This document shows positions 44,448-52,848 of a stretch of DNA of 64,000 nucleotides, piece by piece. The stretch covers positions 1 through 64,000 of the forward strand of contig JAIQGE010000017.1 in NCBI GenBank assembly GCA_020072815.1, given 5' to 3'. This stretch comes from Terriglobia bacterium (GTDB taxonomy: Bacteria > Acidobacteriota > Terriglobia > Terriglobales > Acidobacteriaceae). Every line of letters starts with the position of its first letter. Position 1 is the stretch's first letter. The notes under the pieces are model-generated. The model ran no database searches, was not told the origin of the DNA, and saw nothing but the letters and a program-made list of their open reading frames with translations. The position numbers and the translations under genes are program-made.

Positions 44448-44804
44448 CTACGCCGCCTCTGCTCTCTTCCCACGAAAATACTCCGTGGCCGCCGGCCGAA
44501 AGAGAAAATAGGCAAACACCGCGAGCAGCAACAAATGCATGAAGAACTGTTGCGTCGAGTGCAAGGCGCCAATCGCCACGTGGCAGGCAATCCAGGCAAT
44601 CGCCAACCAGCGCGCCCAGTTATGGCCGCGAAGCACGAACACACCAGCGAGAATCGCGAGAAGCCGGAGAAGCGCGATCCCAACCATGTCATGTTGAAAC
44701 AAATGCTGGGCCTTGAAGTCCGGCAGGTGGTAAATCAGCCCGACAACGCCCGCCGCGATGTAGATGCAGGCGATGATGGTCACCGGGAGTGGCCGCTTGG
44801 TCAT
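44448..44804 (-). CDS. Small four-helix membrane protein, unknown
   Basis: 118 residues from ATG 44804 (MTKRPLPVTIIACIY). Four hydrophobic segments (about 8-28, 39-58, 64-86 and 90-106) and a short basic tail. No family motif recognised. Its start is only a few bases from the possible start of the GNAT gene on the other strand. Confidence 0.6.
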   Translation of the reverse strand: MTKRPLPVTIIACIYIAAGVVGLIYHLPDFKAQHLFQHDMVGIALLRLLAILAGVFVLRGHNWARWLAIAWIACHVAIGALHSTQQFFMHLLLLAVFAYFLFRPAATEYFRGKRAEAA

Positions 44805-44809
44805 AAGAT

Positions 44810-45391
44810 GTGGGTGTAAGGACCTTTTTGCAAACCGACTTTTTTGCAAACAGATGGTACAAGGAATTGAATTCGCTTAACAATCCAGCGTTGACGGATG
44901 GAGTGATTTTCCTGCGGCCCCACACGCCTGAAGACGCAGCCGATCATCTGGCAGGTGAAGATGATGACATGGCGAAATGGCTCAGCGGCGGACGAAGTAC
45001 GCCGGCTGGCGTGAAAGCGTTCATTCGAAACGCTCAAGAGAGTTGGAGAACCGGTGGCCCGCGCAGACCTTTTGGAGTTTTCGATTGCGCCAGCCGGCGA
45101 TTGATCGGCTTTGTTGAGGTCAACCTGGCGCGCCTTGCTGGCCCTGGGCAAGTCAACGTTTCTTACGGCGTCTTCCAGAACTGGCGGGGCCAAGGCATTG
45201 CTCTGCGGGCCATCAATCTCATGGAACAGTATTTGCAAAGCGCAACGGAGGCGAAACAGATGGTGCTAAGGATCGTGCCGGAGAACGCGGCGTCTATCAG
45301 GGTGGCGGAAAAGAGCGGCTTCACGTTGCTGGGTGTGTTTGACGAGCCTGAAGGACGGCTGGTACGTTACGTAAAGGATATGAGATCTTGA
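44810..45391 (+). CDS. GNAT-family N-acetyltransferase
   Basis: 193 residues if the GTG at 44810 is used; the first 27 residues are not GNAT-like and a TTG at 44891 (LTDGVIFLRPHTPED) would give 166 residues and leave room for promoters, so the start is open. Acetyl-CoA signature YGVFQNWRGQGIALRAINLM and the C-terminal ENAASIRVAEKSGF are clear; the style is RimJ/RimL-like. Likely acetylates an amine on a small molecule or protein terminus. Confidence 0.85.
   Translation: MGVRTFLQTDFFANRWYKELNSLNNPALTDGVIFLRPHTPEDAADHLAGEDDDMAKWLSGGRSTPAGVKAFIRNAQESWRTGGPRRPFGVFDCASRRLIGFVEVNLARLAGPGQVNVSYGVFQNWRGQGIALRAINLMEQYLQSATEAKQMVLRIVPENAASIRVAEKSGFTLLGVFDEPEGRLVRYVKDMRS
44821..44852 (+). repeat. 16-bp tandem repeat at the GNAT start
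   Basis: Two units, GACCTTTTTGCAAACC and GACTTTTTTGCAAACA, differing at two positions. They lie in the first codons of the longer GNAT frame. They suggest regulatory DNA rather than coding sequence, which favours the shorter GNAT. Confidence 0.6.
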
Positions 45392-45612
45392 TGTGGTTGA
45401 GGGTTATGATTTCCCACCCTTTCGCAAAAAGCGCGAAAGGATGGGCCAGCCGGCCCTTTCGCGGTCATCTATTTAGAGCAAGAATCCACAATCACCCTCT
45501 GGGCTGTCGCCCACGGCAGCCGACGACCGGAGTACTGGACAGATAGGCTGTGATCGTTGTATTCCCCGCGTCGCCAACACCGGCGAAAGCGAAGGCCACC
45601 CCAGCGGTTAAT

Positions 45613-45644
45613 CTCCGTGCCTCCGTGTCTCCGTGGTGGATTTT
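45613..45644. repeat. CTCCGTGCCTCCGTG interspersed repeat, copy 1
   Basis: Three CTCCGTG units followed by GTGGATTTT. A second copy lies at 47812-47837. It ends 20 bases before the FMO start. Confidence 0.75.
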
Positions 45645-45664
45645 GCCGACGGTTCCACGTAAGC

Positions 45665-47413
45665 ATGTGTGGTATCTTCATTCCAAGCCACGGTGCTCTG
45701 GAGCTGTCTTTGGCAACCAACCCGGAACATTTTGACGTACTGATCATTGGCGCCGGCCTCTCCGGCATTGACGCCGCGCATCACCTGCAGAAATTCTGTC
45801 CCGGGAAAAGCTACGTGATCCTGGAGCAGCGCGAGCGCATTGGCGGCACCTGGGACCTGTTTCGTTATCCCGGCATCAGGTCCGATTCGGACATGCTGAC
45901 CATGGGCTACTCGTTTCGTCCGTGGACCTTGCCCAAAGCGATATCGCCGGGCGAGGACATCCGCGAGTACATCACGGCCACGGCGCGGGACGAAGGCATT
46001 GACCATAACATCCGCTTTCGCCACCAGATCAAGCGGGCGAGCTGGTCGTCGGACGAGGCGCTGTGGACGGTCGAGGCCGAAATTGCGAAGCAAAAGCCAG
46101 CCGCGAATGGCGCGAATCACACCAATTCGGGGACAAGTGCAGAGGCAACCGGCCATATAGGCGCCGACGGGAACGGTACGGCTGCAGGAGCAGCAGGGAC
46201 AACGGCAGTCGCGAACAACGCTAGCGGTGTTGCAGCGAAGAAAGTCACTTTCACCTGCAACTTCCTCTTCTCCTGCGCCGGCTATTATCGCTATTCGGCC
46301 GGCTACCTGCCCGAATTCCCCAACGCCGGCCGCTTCCGGGGACGCATGATTCATCCGCAGGCCTGGCCGACCAAAGTGTCGGCCGACGGAAAGACGGAGG
46401 AAGGCCTGGACTATGCGGGCAAGCGCGTGGTGGTCGTCGGCAGCGGAGCAACGGCGGTCACGCTGGTCCCGGCCATGGCCAAAACTGCCGCCCACGTGAC
46501 CATGCTGCAGCGGTCGCCGACGTACGTGATCTCCGCGCCCGAAAAAGACGCCATCGCAAACTTTCTGCGCCGCATCATGCCCGATATGTGGGCCTACCGG
46601 CTCAGCCGCTGGAAAAACGTGGGATTCATGACCTACATCTACCAGCTCTCGCAGTTGATGCCCAACTTTGTGAAGCGCGGCATCATCAAGAAGGCGCGCA
46701 AGCAACTGGGCACGGACTTTGACGTGGAGACGCATTTCACCCCGCGCTACCGGCCCTGGGAGCAGCGCATGTGCCTGATCCCCGACGCGGACATGTTTGA
46801 GGCCATCAAAGCGGGCCGCGCCAGCGTGGTCACCGACCAGATTGAGACCTTCACGGAACGCGGCATCCTGCTCAAATCCGGCAAGGAACTCGAAGCCGAC
46901 ATCATCGTTACCGCGACCGGCCTGATGATGCAGGCCTTCGGCGGCATGGAGCTTGCGGTGGACGGCCACGCCGTGGATCCGGGCAAGGTCCTGGCTTACA
47001 AAGGCGTGATGATGTCCGGCGTGCCGAACTTTGCGTCGGTGTTCGGCTACATCAACGCCTCATGGACGCTCAAGGCCGACCTGATCTGCAATTACGTCTG
47101 CCGGCTCTTGAATTTCATGGACCGCAAAGGCGTGCGACAAGTGACTCCCAAGCCGTCTTTGGGGAAGAACGGCGGCGAGCGTGCCGTGGCGCCCTTCGTA
47201 GAGAACTTCACCCCCGGCTACATTCAACGCGCACTGGCCAGCTGGCCGAAGCAGGGAGCGAAGAAGCCGTGGCGCGTGTATCAGAACTATTTCCGCGACA
47301 CCATCAGCCTGAAATGGACCCGGGTGGACGATGAAGGGCTGGAGTTCTCAAACCCGGCGGGGGCCGCGGCGCAGAAGCCGAAGTCGCTGAAGGAAGTAGC
47401 AGCTAGCAGCTAG
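45665..47413 (+). CDS. Flavin-containing monooxygenase (Baeyer-Villiger type)
   Basis: 582 residues from ATG 45665; a TTG 15 codons on is possible because the FAD motif VLIIGAGLSG begins near residue 25. FAD-binding GxGxxG, the fingerprint FRGRMIHPQAW (FxGxxxHxxxW) and the NADPH-binding VVVVGSGATAV are all present, so this is a class B flavoprotein monooxygenase. Between about residues 142 and 192 it carries a low-complexity insert rich in Ala, Asn, Gly and Thr, absent from the family. The last codons (VAASS) and the stop come from an intergenic TAGCAGC repeat. Substrate unknown. Confidence 0.9.
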   Translation: MCGIFIPSHGALELSLATNPEHFDVLIIGAGLSGIDAAHHLQKFCPGKSYVILEQRERIGGTWDLFRYPGIRSDSDMLTMGYSFRPWTLPKAISPGEDIREYITATARDEGIDHNIRFRHQIKRASWSSDEALWTVEAEIAKQKPAANGANHTNSGTSAEATGHIGADGNGTAAGAAGTTAVANNASGVAAKKVTFTCNFLFSCAGYYRYSAGYLPEFPNAGRFRGRMIHPQAWPTKVSADGKTEEGLDYAGKRVVVVGSGATAVTLVPAMAKTAAHVTMLQRSPTYVISAPEKDAIANFLRRIMPDMWAYRLSRWKNVGFMTYIYQLSQLMPNFVKRGIIKKARKQLGTDFDVETHFTPRYRPWEQRMCLIPDADMFEAIKAGRASVVTDQIETFTERGILLKSGKELEADIIVTATGLMMQAFGGMELAVDGHAVDPGKVLAYKGVMMSGVPNFASVFGYINASWTLKADLICNYVCRLLNFMDRKGVRQVTPKPSLGKNGGERAVAPFVENFTPGYIQRALASWPKQGAKKPWRVYQNYFRDTISLKWTRVDDEGLEFSNPAGAAAQKPKSLKEVAASS

Positions 47414-47421
47414 CAGCTAGC
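47397..47421 (+). repeat. TAGCAGC tandem repeat, copy 1
   Basis: TAGCAGC in tandem; its fourth to sixth units supply the stop codon (47411-47413) of the FMO gene. Related clusters lie at 58780-58809 and 58869-58913. Confidence 0.85.
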
Positions 47422-47531
47422 CACAAGAAAAACCTTATCGCTGATCAACGCTGATCGCTCTGATCAGGACTTGATCGAACGAATCTCACCGCAAACGGCG
47501 CGAAAGTCGCAAAGCAGCGGGAATTTCCGAC

Positions 47532-47560
47532 TTGCCGGGGCGAACAAAAGGTGGTATACT
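47532..47560 (+). promoter_or_regulatory. Candidate sigma-70 promoter for uvrB
   Basis: TTGCCG (47532-47537), 17-base spacer, TATACT (47555-47560) with a TGG just upstream of the -10. It is 292 bases from the uvrB ATG, so a long leader would be implied. No LexA-type palindrome that I recognise overlaps it. Confidence 0.5.
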
Positions 47561-47811
47561 AACCTGATTTTTCGGACGTGCCAGTTGGCGCTGGGTCACT
47601 GGCGGCAGTCGGCGGGTTGGCAACCGGGGAGACCGAGGGTAGTCGCCGGGGATGGTCCGGGGATGTATCGCGTAAGTGCTTTGTTTTCCTAGTTGAAGGG
47701 GACGGGAGAGGGGGAGGGATCGCCGTGATCGCGCGAAATCGCAACGTCATCGCCGAAATCGGGAAACCAGCCCACTTCAGAGCAAGGGGAGCAAGCTGTC
47801 CAGCAACTCTT

Positions 47812-47837
47812 CTCCGTGCCTCCGTGGTGGATTTTTT
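47812..47837. repeat. CTCCGTGCCTCCGTG interspersed repeat, copy 2
   Basis: CTCCGTGCCTCCGTGGTGGA then T6, matching 45613-45644 apart from one missing CTCCGTG unit. It ends 14 bases before the uvrB ATG. Confidence 0.75.
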
Positions 47838-47851
47838 CATAAAGGATGTAA

Positions 47852-49840
47852 ATGGACTTCAGGCTAGCAAGCGACTACACGCCCAAGGGCGACCAGCCCC
47901 GGGCCATTGACGAACTCACGCGCGGCATCTATGCCGGAGAGAAGCACCAAGTGCTGCTAGGCGTGACCGGGTCAGGCAAGACATACACCATGGCCAAGGT
48001 GATTGAGCAGCTCAACCGTCCGGCGATTGTGCTGGCCCACAACAAGACTCTGGCAGCGCAGCTCTACCATGAGTTCAAGCAGTTTTTCCCCGGCAATGCC
48101 GTCGAGTATTTCGTCTCTTATTACGACTACTACCAGCCGGAAGCCTACATCCCAGCGGGCGACATTTATATCGAAAAAGAATCCACCATCAATGATGAGC
48201 TGGACAAGCTGCGGCTTTCCGCCACGCGGTCGCTGTTTGAGCGGCGCGATTGCGTGATTGTCGCGTCGGTCAGCTGCATTTACGGCCTGGGATCGCCCGA
48301 CGCCTATTACGGCATGCTGCTGTTCCTGGAAAAAGGCCAGAAGATCTCGCGGCGCGACATTCTGAGCAAGCTGGTGGAGATTCTCTACGAGCGCAATGAC
48401 GTGGACTTCAAGCGCGGAACGTTTCGCGTGCGCGGCGACACCATTGAAGTCTTCCCCACCTATGACGACAACGCTTACCGCATCGAACTCTTCGGCGACG
48501 AGGTGGATTCGCTTTCCCAGATTGATCCGCTCTTCGGCACGGTGAAGCAGAAGTACACGCGACTGCCGATTTATCCCAAGAGCCATTACGTGATGTCGTC
48601 GGCGACCAAGAACCACGCCATGGAAACCATTCTGGAAGAGCTGGGCTGGTGGGAAAATGAGCTGCAGAAGGAAGGCCGGCTGGTGGAATCGCAGCGCATA
48701 CACCAGCGCACGCGCTTTGACCTGGAGATGATGAAGTCCGTGGGCTACTGCCACGGCATTGAAAATTATTCGCGGCATTTCTCTGGACGCCTGCCCGGCG
48801 AGCCGCCGCCCACGCTGCTGGATTACGTTCCCCGCGACTTCATCATGTTCATTGACGAATCGCACCAGACCGTTCCGCAACTGCACGCCATGTGGCACGG
48901 CGACCGCTCGCGCAAAGAAAACCTGATCCATTACGGTTTCCGTTTGCCATCGGCGCTGGACAATCGTCCGCTGAAGTTTGAGGAGTTTGAAGGCCGGGTG
49001 AACCAGGCGATTTACGTTTCCGCCACGCCCGGTCCGTATGAGCTCACCAAGTCCGCTGGAGTCGTGATTGAACAGATCATCCGGCCAACAGGACTGGTTG
49101 ATCCGGAAGTGGAGATTCGTCCGGTCAAGGGCCAGATTGACGACTTGCTGCATGAGATTCGCGATCGCGCCGGCCGCGGCGAACGCGTGCTGGTCACCAC
49201 GCTGACCAAGCGCATGTCCGAGGACCTGGCCGAGTATTATGCGGAAGTTGGCGTGCGATGCCGCTACATGCACTCAGAGATCGAAACCCTGGAGCGCATC
49301 AAGCTGTTGCGCGATCTGCGCAAAGGCGAGTATGACGTGCTCATCGGCATCAACCTGCTGCGCGAAGGACTGGACCTGCCGGAAGTGTCGTTGGTGGCCG
49401 TGCTGGACGCCGACAAGGAAGGCTTCCTGCGTTCCGCCGGATCTTTGATTCAGACCGTTGGCCGCTGCGCGCGCCATCTGCATGGGCGAGCGATTCTCTA
49501 CGCGGACCGCATGACGGATTCGATGAAACGCGCCATCGACGAAACCGACCGCCGCCGCGCCATCCAACGCGCGTACAACCAGGAGCACGGCATCACGCCG
49601 GAGAGCATCATCCGGCCGCTGACCATGTCGCTGGCGGGCATTGCCGAAGGCGATTACGTGGACCTGACGCAGGAAGCCGAAGGCCTGCCGGAATTCAAAT
49701 CGCAGGAAGAACTGGACGCTTACATCGCCAACCTGGAAAGCGATATGCGCGAAGCTGCCAAACGATTTGAGTTTGAAAAAGCCGCCAAGTTGCGCGATAC
49801 GGTGAGGGATTTGAGGACGAAGGAGTTTTTGTTTACGTGA
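47852..49840 (+). CDS. uvrB: Excinuclease ABC subunit B
   Basis: 662 residues, standard length. Walker A GVTGSGKT, the beta-hairpin [14 protein letters not shown] box ([10 protein letters not shown]), SATPGPYE, helicase motif [15 protein letters not shown] and motif [11 protein letters not shown], and the C-terminal UVR domain ([20 protein letters not shown]). It loads onto damaged DNA with UvrA and positions UvrC in nucleotide excision repair. A GGATG site precedes the ATG weakly. UvrA and UvrC genes are not in the window. Confidence 0.98.
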   Translation: MDFRLASDYTPKGDQPRAIDELTRGIYAGEKHQVLLGVTGSGKTYTMAKVIEQLNRPAIVLAHNKTLAAQLYHEFKQFFPGNAVEYFVSYYDYYQPEAYIPAGDIYIEKESTINDELDKLRLSATRSLFERRDCVIVASVSCIYGLGSPDAYYGMLLFLEKGQKISRRDILSKLVEILYERNDVDFKRGTFRVRGDTIEVFPTYDDNAYRIELFGDEVDSLSQIDPLFGTVKQKYTRLPIYPKSHYVMSSATKNHAMETILEELGWWENELQKEGRLVESQRIHQRTRFDLEMMKSVGYCHGIENYSRHFSGRLPGEPPPTLLDYVPRDFIMFIDESHQTVPQLHAMWHGDRSRKENLIHYGFRLPSALDNRPLKFEEFEGRVNQAIYVSATPGPYELTKSAGVVIEQIIRPTGLVDPEVEIRPVKGQIDDLLHEIRDRAGRGERVLVTTLTKRMSEDLAEYYAEVGVRCRYMHSEIETLERIKLLRDLRKGEYDVLIGINLLREGLDLPEVSLVAVLDADKEGFLRSAGSLIQTVGRCARHLHGRAILYADRMTDSMKRAIDETDRRRAIQRAYNQEHGITPESIIRPLTMSLAGIAEGDYVDLTQEAEGLPEFKSQEELDAYIANLESDMREAAKRFEFEKAAKLRDTVRDLRTKEFLFT

Positions 49841-49844
49841 AGCC

Positions 49845-49874
49845 GTCAGCAATCAGCATTCAGCAGTCAGCCAG
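49845..49874 (+). repeat. CAGCAATCAGCATT tandem repeat after uvrB
   Basis: Four degenerate CAGCA(A/T)T units in 30 bases directly after the uvrB stop. A similar short run lies at 13646-13664. Confidence 0.65.
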
Positions 49875-49887
49875 ATTCGGTGCGACA

Positions 49888-50421
49888 TTACCGGGCTTTG
49901 GCGCCTCCGCGGTGCGCCCTCGTTTTCGGCTTCTCCGGCGTGCCGGTCATCTGCGCCAGGCGATGTTCCAGGTCGTCACGCTTCAGCGCGCCTTCCACTT
50001 TGCCGGCGATCTTCCCTTCGGCGTCAATGAAGATGGTGCCGGGAAGCACTTGGGCCAGGCCAAAGTCCTCCAGCGTTTCAAAGCCGGCGCCGAGGAGCAG
50101 CGTCAGGTCGTCAGCGTTGTGTTTGTGCAGGAAGGGCTGAAGCTTGTCGCGGTCCAGTTCGTCGTCAAGCGACGCCGCCAGAACAATGATCTTGTCTTTG
50201 TACTTCCTCTGCATCTCATTGAGCAGGGGCAGTTCCTCGACGCAGGGCACGCAGTACGTCGCCCAGAAATTGAGGACAATTACCTTGCCCTTGTAGTCTT
50301 CCAGCTTGTGGTGGCCACCTTGGAGGTCCTGCAGGTCAAGCTTGGGCAGCGGCTGGGCGGACGCCTGCAGAGCCATCACGGCGAGCGCCGCGGCGAAGAG
50401 CTTTAAGAGAAAAGAGCGCAT
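49888..50421 (-). CDS. Exported TlpA/ResA-like thioredoxin
   Basis: 177 residues. Signal peptide to ASAQP (about 23), then a thioredoxin fold with redox motif WATYCVPC (CxxC about 56-59), the TlpA-type segment LEDYKGKVIVLNF and cis-Pro region VLPGTIFID. The C-terminus is Lys/Arg-rich. Members reduce disulfides in the periplasm, often for cytochrome c or copper-centre maturation. It would fit the many c-type cytochromes in the window, but none is adjacent. Convergent with uvrB. Confidence 0.9.
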   Translation of the reverse strand: MRSFLLKLFAAALAVMALQASAQPLPKLDLQDLQGGHHKLEDYKGKVIVLNFWATYCVPCVEELPLLNEMQRKYKDKIIVLAASLDDELDRDKLQPFLHKHNADDLTLLLGAGFETLEDFGLAQVLPGTIFIDAEGKIAGKVEGALKRDDLEHRLAQMTGTPEKPKTRAHRGGAKAR

Positions 50422-50832
50422 AGAGTTATGGCCTCAACTATAACCCACTTCGGCAAGGAAGGTTCCTGCGAAAATGGAGCGATATGTCGCAGCAAAGTTC
50501 GGTATGTTTCCAGTCGTCAACCCTGTGATTTCGCGGCAGACTGGGCCGGTTGGGACAAACGTGCGTTGAGAGAACTCACTGAAGCGGCACGGCGGAAGAC
50601 GCACCTTCGGGGTCCTTCGACTCGCCCTAACTCCCTTCGGTCGCACGGGCTCGCTCAGGATGACACAACCTAAAGTGCGCTGCGCAGCGTCGCGTCGCTC
50701 AGGACGACACATCTTGAGTGAGTCGTGGATAATTGGGAATCGCTGTTCACGGATGCTTCGCCCGCGGCGCGAAGGCCTTGATCGCAACACTCGCAAAAAC
50801 CAAACTCATTTAGAATTCAAGCCGCCGGACGG
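50422..50832. other. Intergenic, no gene; two TCGCTCAGGATGACACA units
   Basis: Contains the repeat pair at 50651-50711 and the palindrome CGCTGCGCAGCG at 50678-50689 between them. No supported coding region. Confidence 0.5.
50651..50711 (+). repeat. Direct repeat TCGCTCAGGA(T/C)GACACA around a palindrome
   Basis: Units at 50651-50667 and 50695-50711 differ by one base and flank CGCTGCGCAGCG (50678-50689). Confidence 0.7.
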
Positions 50833-52848
50833 ATGTGCTTAACAACCATGTTACCTGCCTGTTTGCTGCTGATCATCGCCGTCGCGAGCGGGACTCTGCT
50901 CACGTTCCTATACGACCGCACCGCGCCTCTGCCGGCCCGCGTGTGCATGGGCGCAGCGACAGGAGTGGCTTTGTTGGCAATGGAGGGTTTTCTGCTCGCA
51001 CTGCTGCTTGGACTGAACGGGACGTCCGTCGCGATTGCCGCCGGCGCGCAGTTGTTGCCGGCGCTCCTGTTGGTCCGCCCGGCTTATCGCGAATTAGTCC
51101 GTAGCGCGATTACCACGACTTCGCAATCTGCGCGCGAAGCTTTCCGCCAGCGGCCGTATGCAACTCAGGGTTACGTGCTGTTCTACTGCGCCATCGCCGT
51201 GGTGCTGGGGCTGGTCTTCTCCGCCGGAGCCTATGAGTCGCCGCAGGGCATCTTCACCGGGATCGCCAACAACCTGGGCGATCTTCCATTTCATCTGCAA
51301 GTCATCTCCAGCTTCACCCAGGGCAACAACTTTCCTCCGGAAGATCCCACCTTTGCCGGCCTGCGCTTTGCCTATCCGTTCCTGTCCGATGTGCTCACGG
51401 CCATGCTGGTAAAGACCGGGGCTCCGGTCATCAGCGCCATGTGGCTGCAAAACGTCGCGCTGGCTCTGTCGCTCACCGGACTAATGCACTACTGGACCCT
51501 GGTGCTCACGCGCAGCCGGCTCGCCGGCATCATTGCTCCGCTGCTGGTCCTGTTCAGCGGAGGCTTTGGCTGGACGTGGATCCTGATGGAGCTCCACAAC
51601 AGTGCCGGTGGTCTGGTCTGGCTGCTGCAACATCTCACCCACGACTACACCATTGGGCCGGACAGCATTCTGCGCTGGGGAAACTCGCTGACCACGCTCT
51701 TCGTCCCGCAACGCGGCATCTTGATGGGAGTTCCCCTGGCGATTTGCGTTTTCTGCCAATGGTGGCAGGCGATCAACCCTCCGCAAGACTCCGATCGCAA
51801 GCTGGACCATGACGAAGCCCAGCAACAGAACTCGCCAGAAAGACGAAGCCGCATGATCGCTGCCGGCGCTTTTGCCGGACTGCTGCCTTTGGTCCATGCG
51901 CATTCTTTTCTGGTGGTGATGGGCATGGCCGCTTGCTTGGCTCTGATCTTCCGGACTGAGTGGAAGACCTGGCTTCTGTTCTTTGAGACGGCCGTGGTCG
52001 TCGCCCTGCCTCAGCTCATCTGGCTGGCGCGCACCGGCGCCATCAGCGCGGGCAGCTACTTAGGCTGGCAGCCGGGATGGGACCACGTCACCAAAACAGC
52101 TGACTACAACGTGCTGGCCTTCTGGCTGGTGAATACCGGCTTCTTTATCCCGCTCCTTATGATTGCGTTGCTGTGGGAAGGGAAAGACTGGGCGCTGCCT
52201 CGGCGGCTGTTGCTGTTCTACGCGCCGTTTCTCTTGTGCTTCATCGTTCCCAACCTGACGCGCGTCGCCCCCTGGATATGGGACAACATCAAGGTCCTCT
52301 TCTACTGGTACGTGGCCTCCGTGCCGATCGTAGCGTGGCTGCTGGCTCGCGGGCTGCGCGAAAAATCTGCATGGCGATGGATCGCCGGCGGCGTTCTGGC
52401 GTCCATGATCTTGTCCGGCGCGCTCGATGTGTTTCGCGCAACCTCTGGCCAAGCCGCCTACCTGGAATTCAGCCCTCGAGATATCGCCGCCGCCCGGCTC
52501 ATCACGGAAAAAGCCGGCCCGCGGGCCCTGGTTCTGCACGCGCCCACCTTCAACTCTCCGGTATTCTTAACGGGACGGCGGTCTCTGCTGGGCTATCCCG
52601 GATGGATCGCCTCACGGGGACTGGTCTATTCGCAGCGGCTTGCCGATATTGAACACATTTATGCCGGGTCGGCCGATGCGGACGCGCTTCTGCGGCAATA
52701 CCATGTAGATTACGTTTTGATCAGCCCGGCGGAGCGCGAGGCCATGCGCATCAACGAAGTGTTCTGGGCGGGACATATCAAGGTGGCGGAAACTCCGGGC
52801 TATCGTCTCTACCAGATTCAAGGTTCAGGAGAAAAGGCGGAACGATGA
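50833..52848 (+). CDS. Polytopic membrane protein, glycosyltransferase-C-like
   Basis: 671 residues with about 12-14 hydrophobic helices. The first extracytoplasmic loop (PQGIFTGIANNLGDLPFHLQ) sits where GT-C enzymes carry their catalytic acidic pair. The C-terminal soluble part ends in a strand-rich domain (VLHAPTFNSPVFLTGRRSLL). This fits a membrane glycosyltransferase using lipid-linked sugars, without a specific family. It has a central charged loop (about 315-340). The phosphofructokinase ATG overlaps its TGA, so they are one operon. Confidence 0.7.
   Translation: MCLTTMLPACLLLIIAVASGTLLTFLYDRTAPLPARVCMGAATGVALLAMEGFLLALLLGLNGTSVAIAAGAQLLPALLLVRPAYRELVRSAITTTSQSAREAFRQRPYATQGYVLFYCAIAVVLGLVFSAGAYESPQGIFTGIANNLGDLPFHLQVISSFTQGNNFPPEDPTFAGLRFAYPFLSDVLTAMLVKTGAPVISAMWLQNVALALSLTGLMHYWTLVLTRSRLAGIIAPLLVLFSGGFGWTWILMELHNSAGGLVWLLQHLTHDYTIGPDSILRWGNSLTTLFVPQRGILMGVPLAICVFCQWWQAINPPQDSDRKLDHDEAQQQNSPERRSRMIAAGAFAGLLPLVHAHSFLVVMGMAACLALIFRTEWKTWLLFFETAVVVALPQLIWLARTGAISAGSYLGWQPGWDHVTKTADYNVLAFWLVNTGFFIPLLMIALLWEGKDWALPRRLLLFYAPFLLCFIVPNLTRVAPWIWDNIKVLFYWYVASVPIVAWLLARGLREKSAWRWIAGGVLASMILSGALDVFRATSGQAAYLEFSPRDIAAARLITEKAGPRALVLHAPTFNSPVFLTGRRSLLGYPGWIASRGLVYSQRLADIEHIYAGSADADALLRQYHVDYVLISPAEREAMRINEVFWAGHIKVAETPGYRLYQIQGSGEKAER

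Larger units (their letters stand above)
47414..47851. other. Repeat-rich uvrB leader; no gene
   Basis: Contains the TAGCAGC tail, a CGCTGATCAACGCTGATCGC run (47440-47465), a CGCAAACGGCGCGAAAG run (47490-47515), the promoter at 47532-47560 and the CTCCGTG repeat at 47812-47837. An open frame crossing into uvrB reads repeats and is not a gene. Confidence 0.6.

Noticed and set aside
47397-47421. TAGCAGC runs as a CRISPR array
   Set aside because: Units are seven bases with no spacers; no cas genes in the window.
47578-47910. Open frame crossing the uvrB start
   Set aside because: It reads interspersed repeats and the first codons of uvrB in another frame, and has no ribosome binding site or family.
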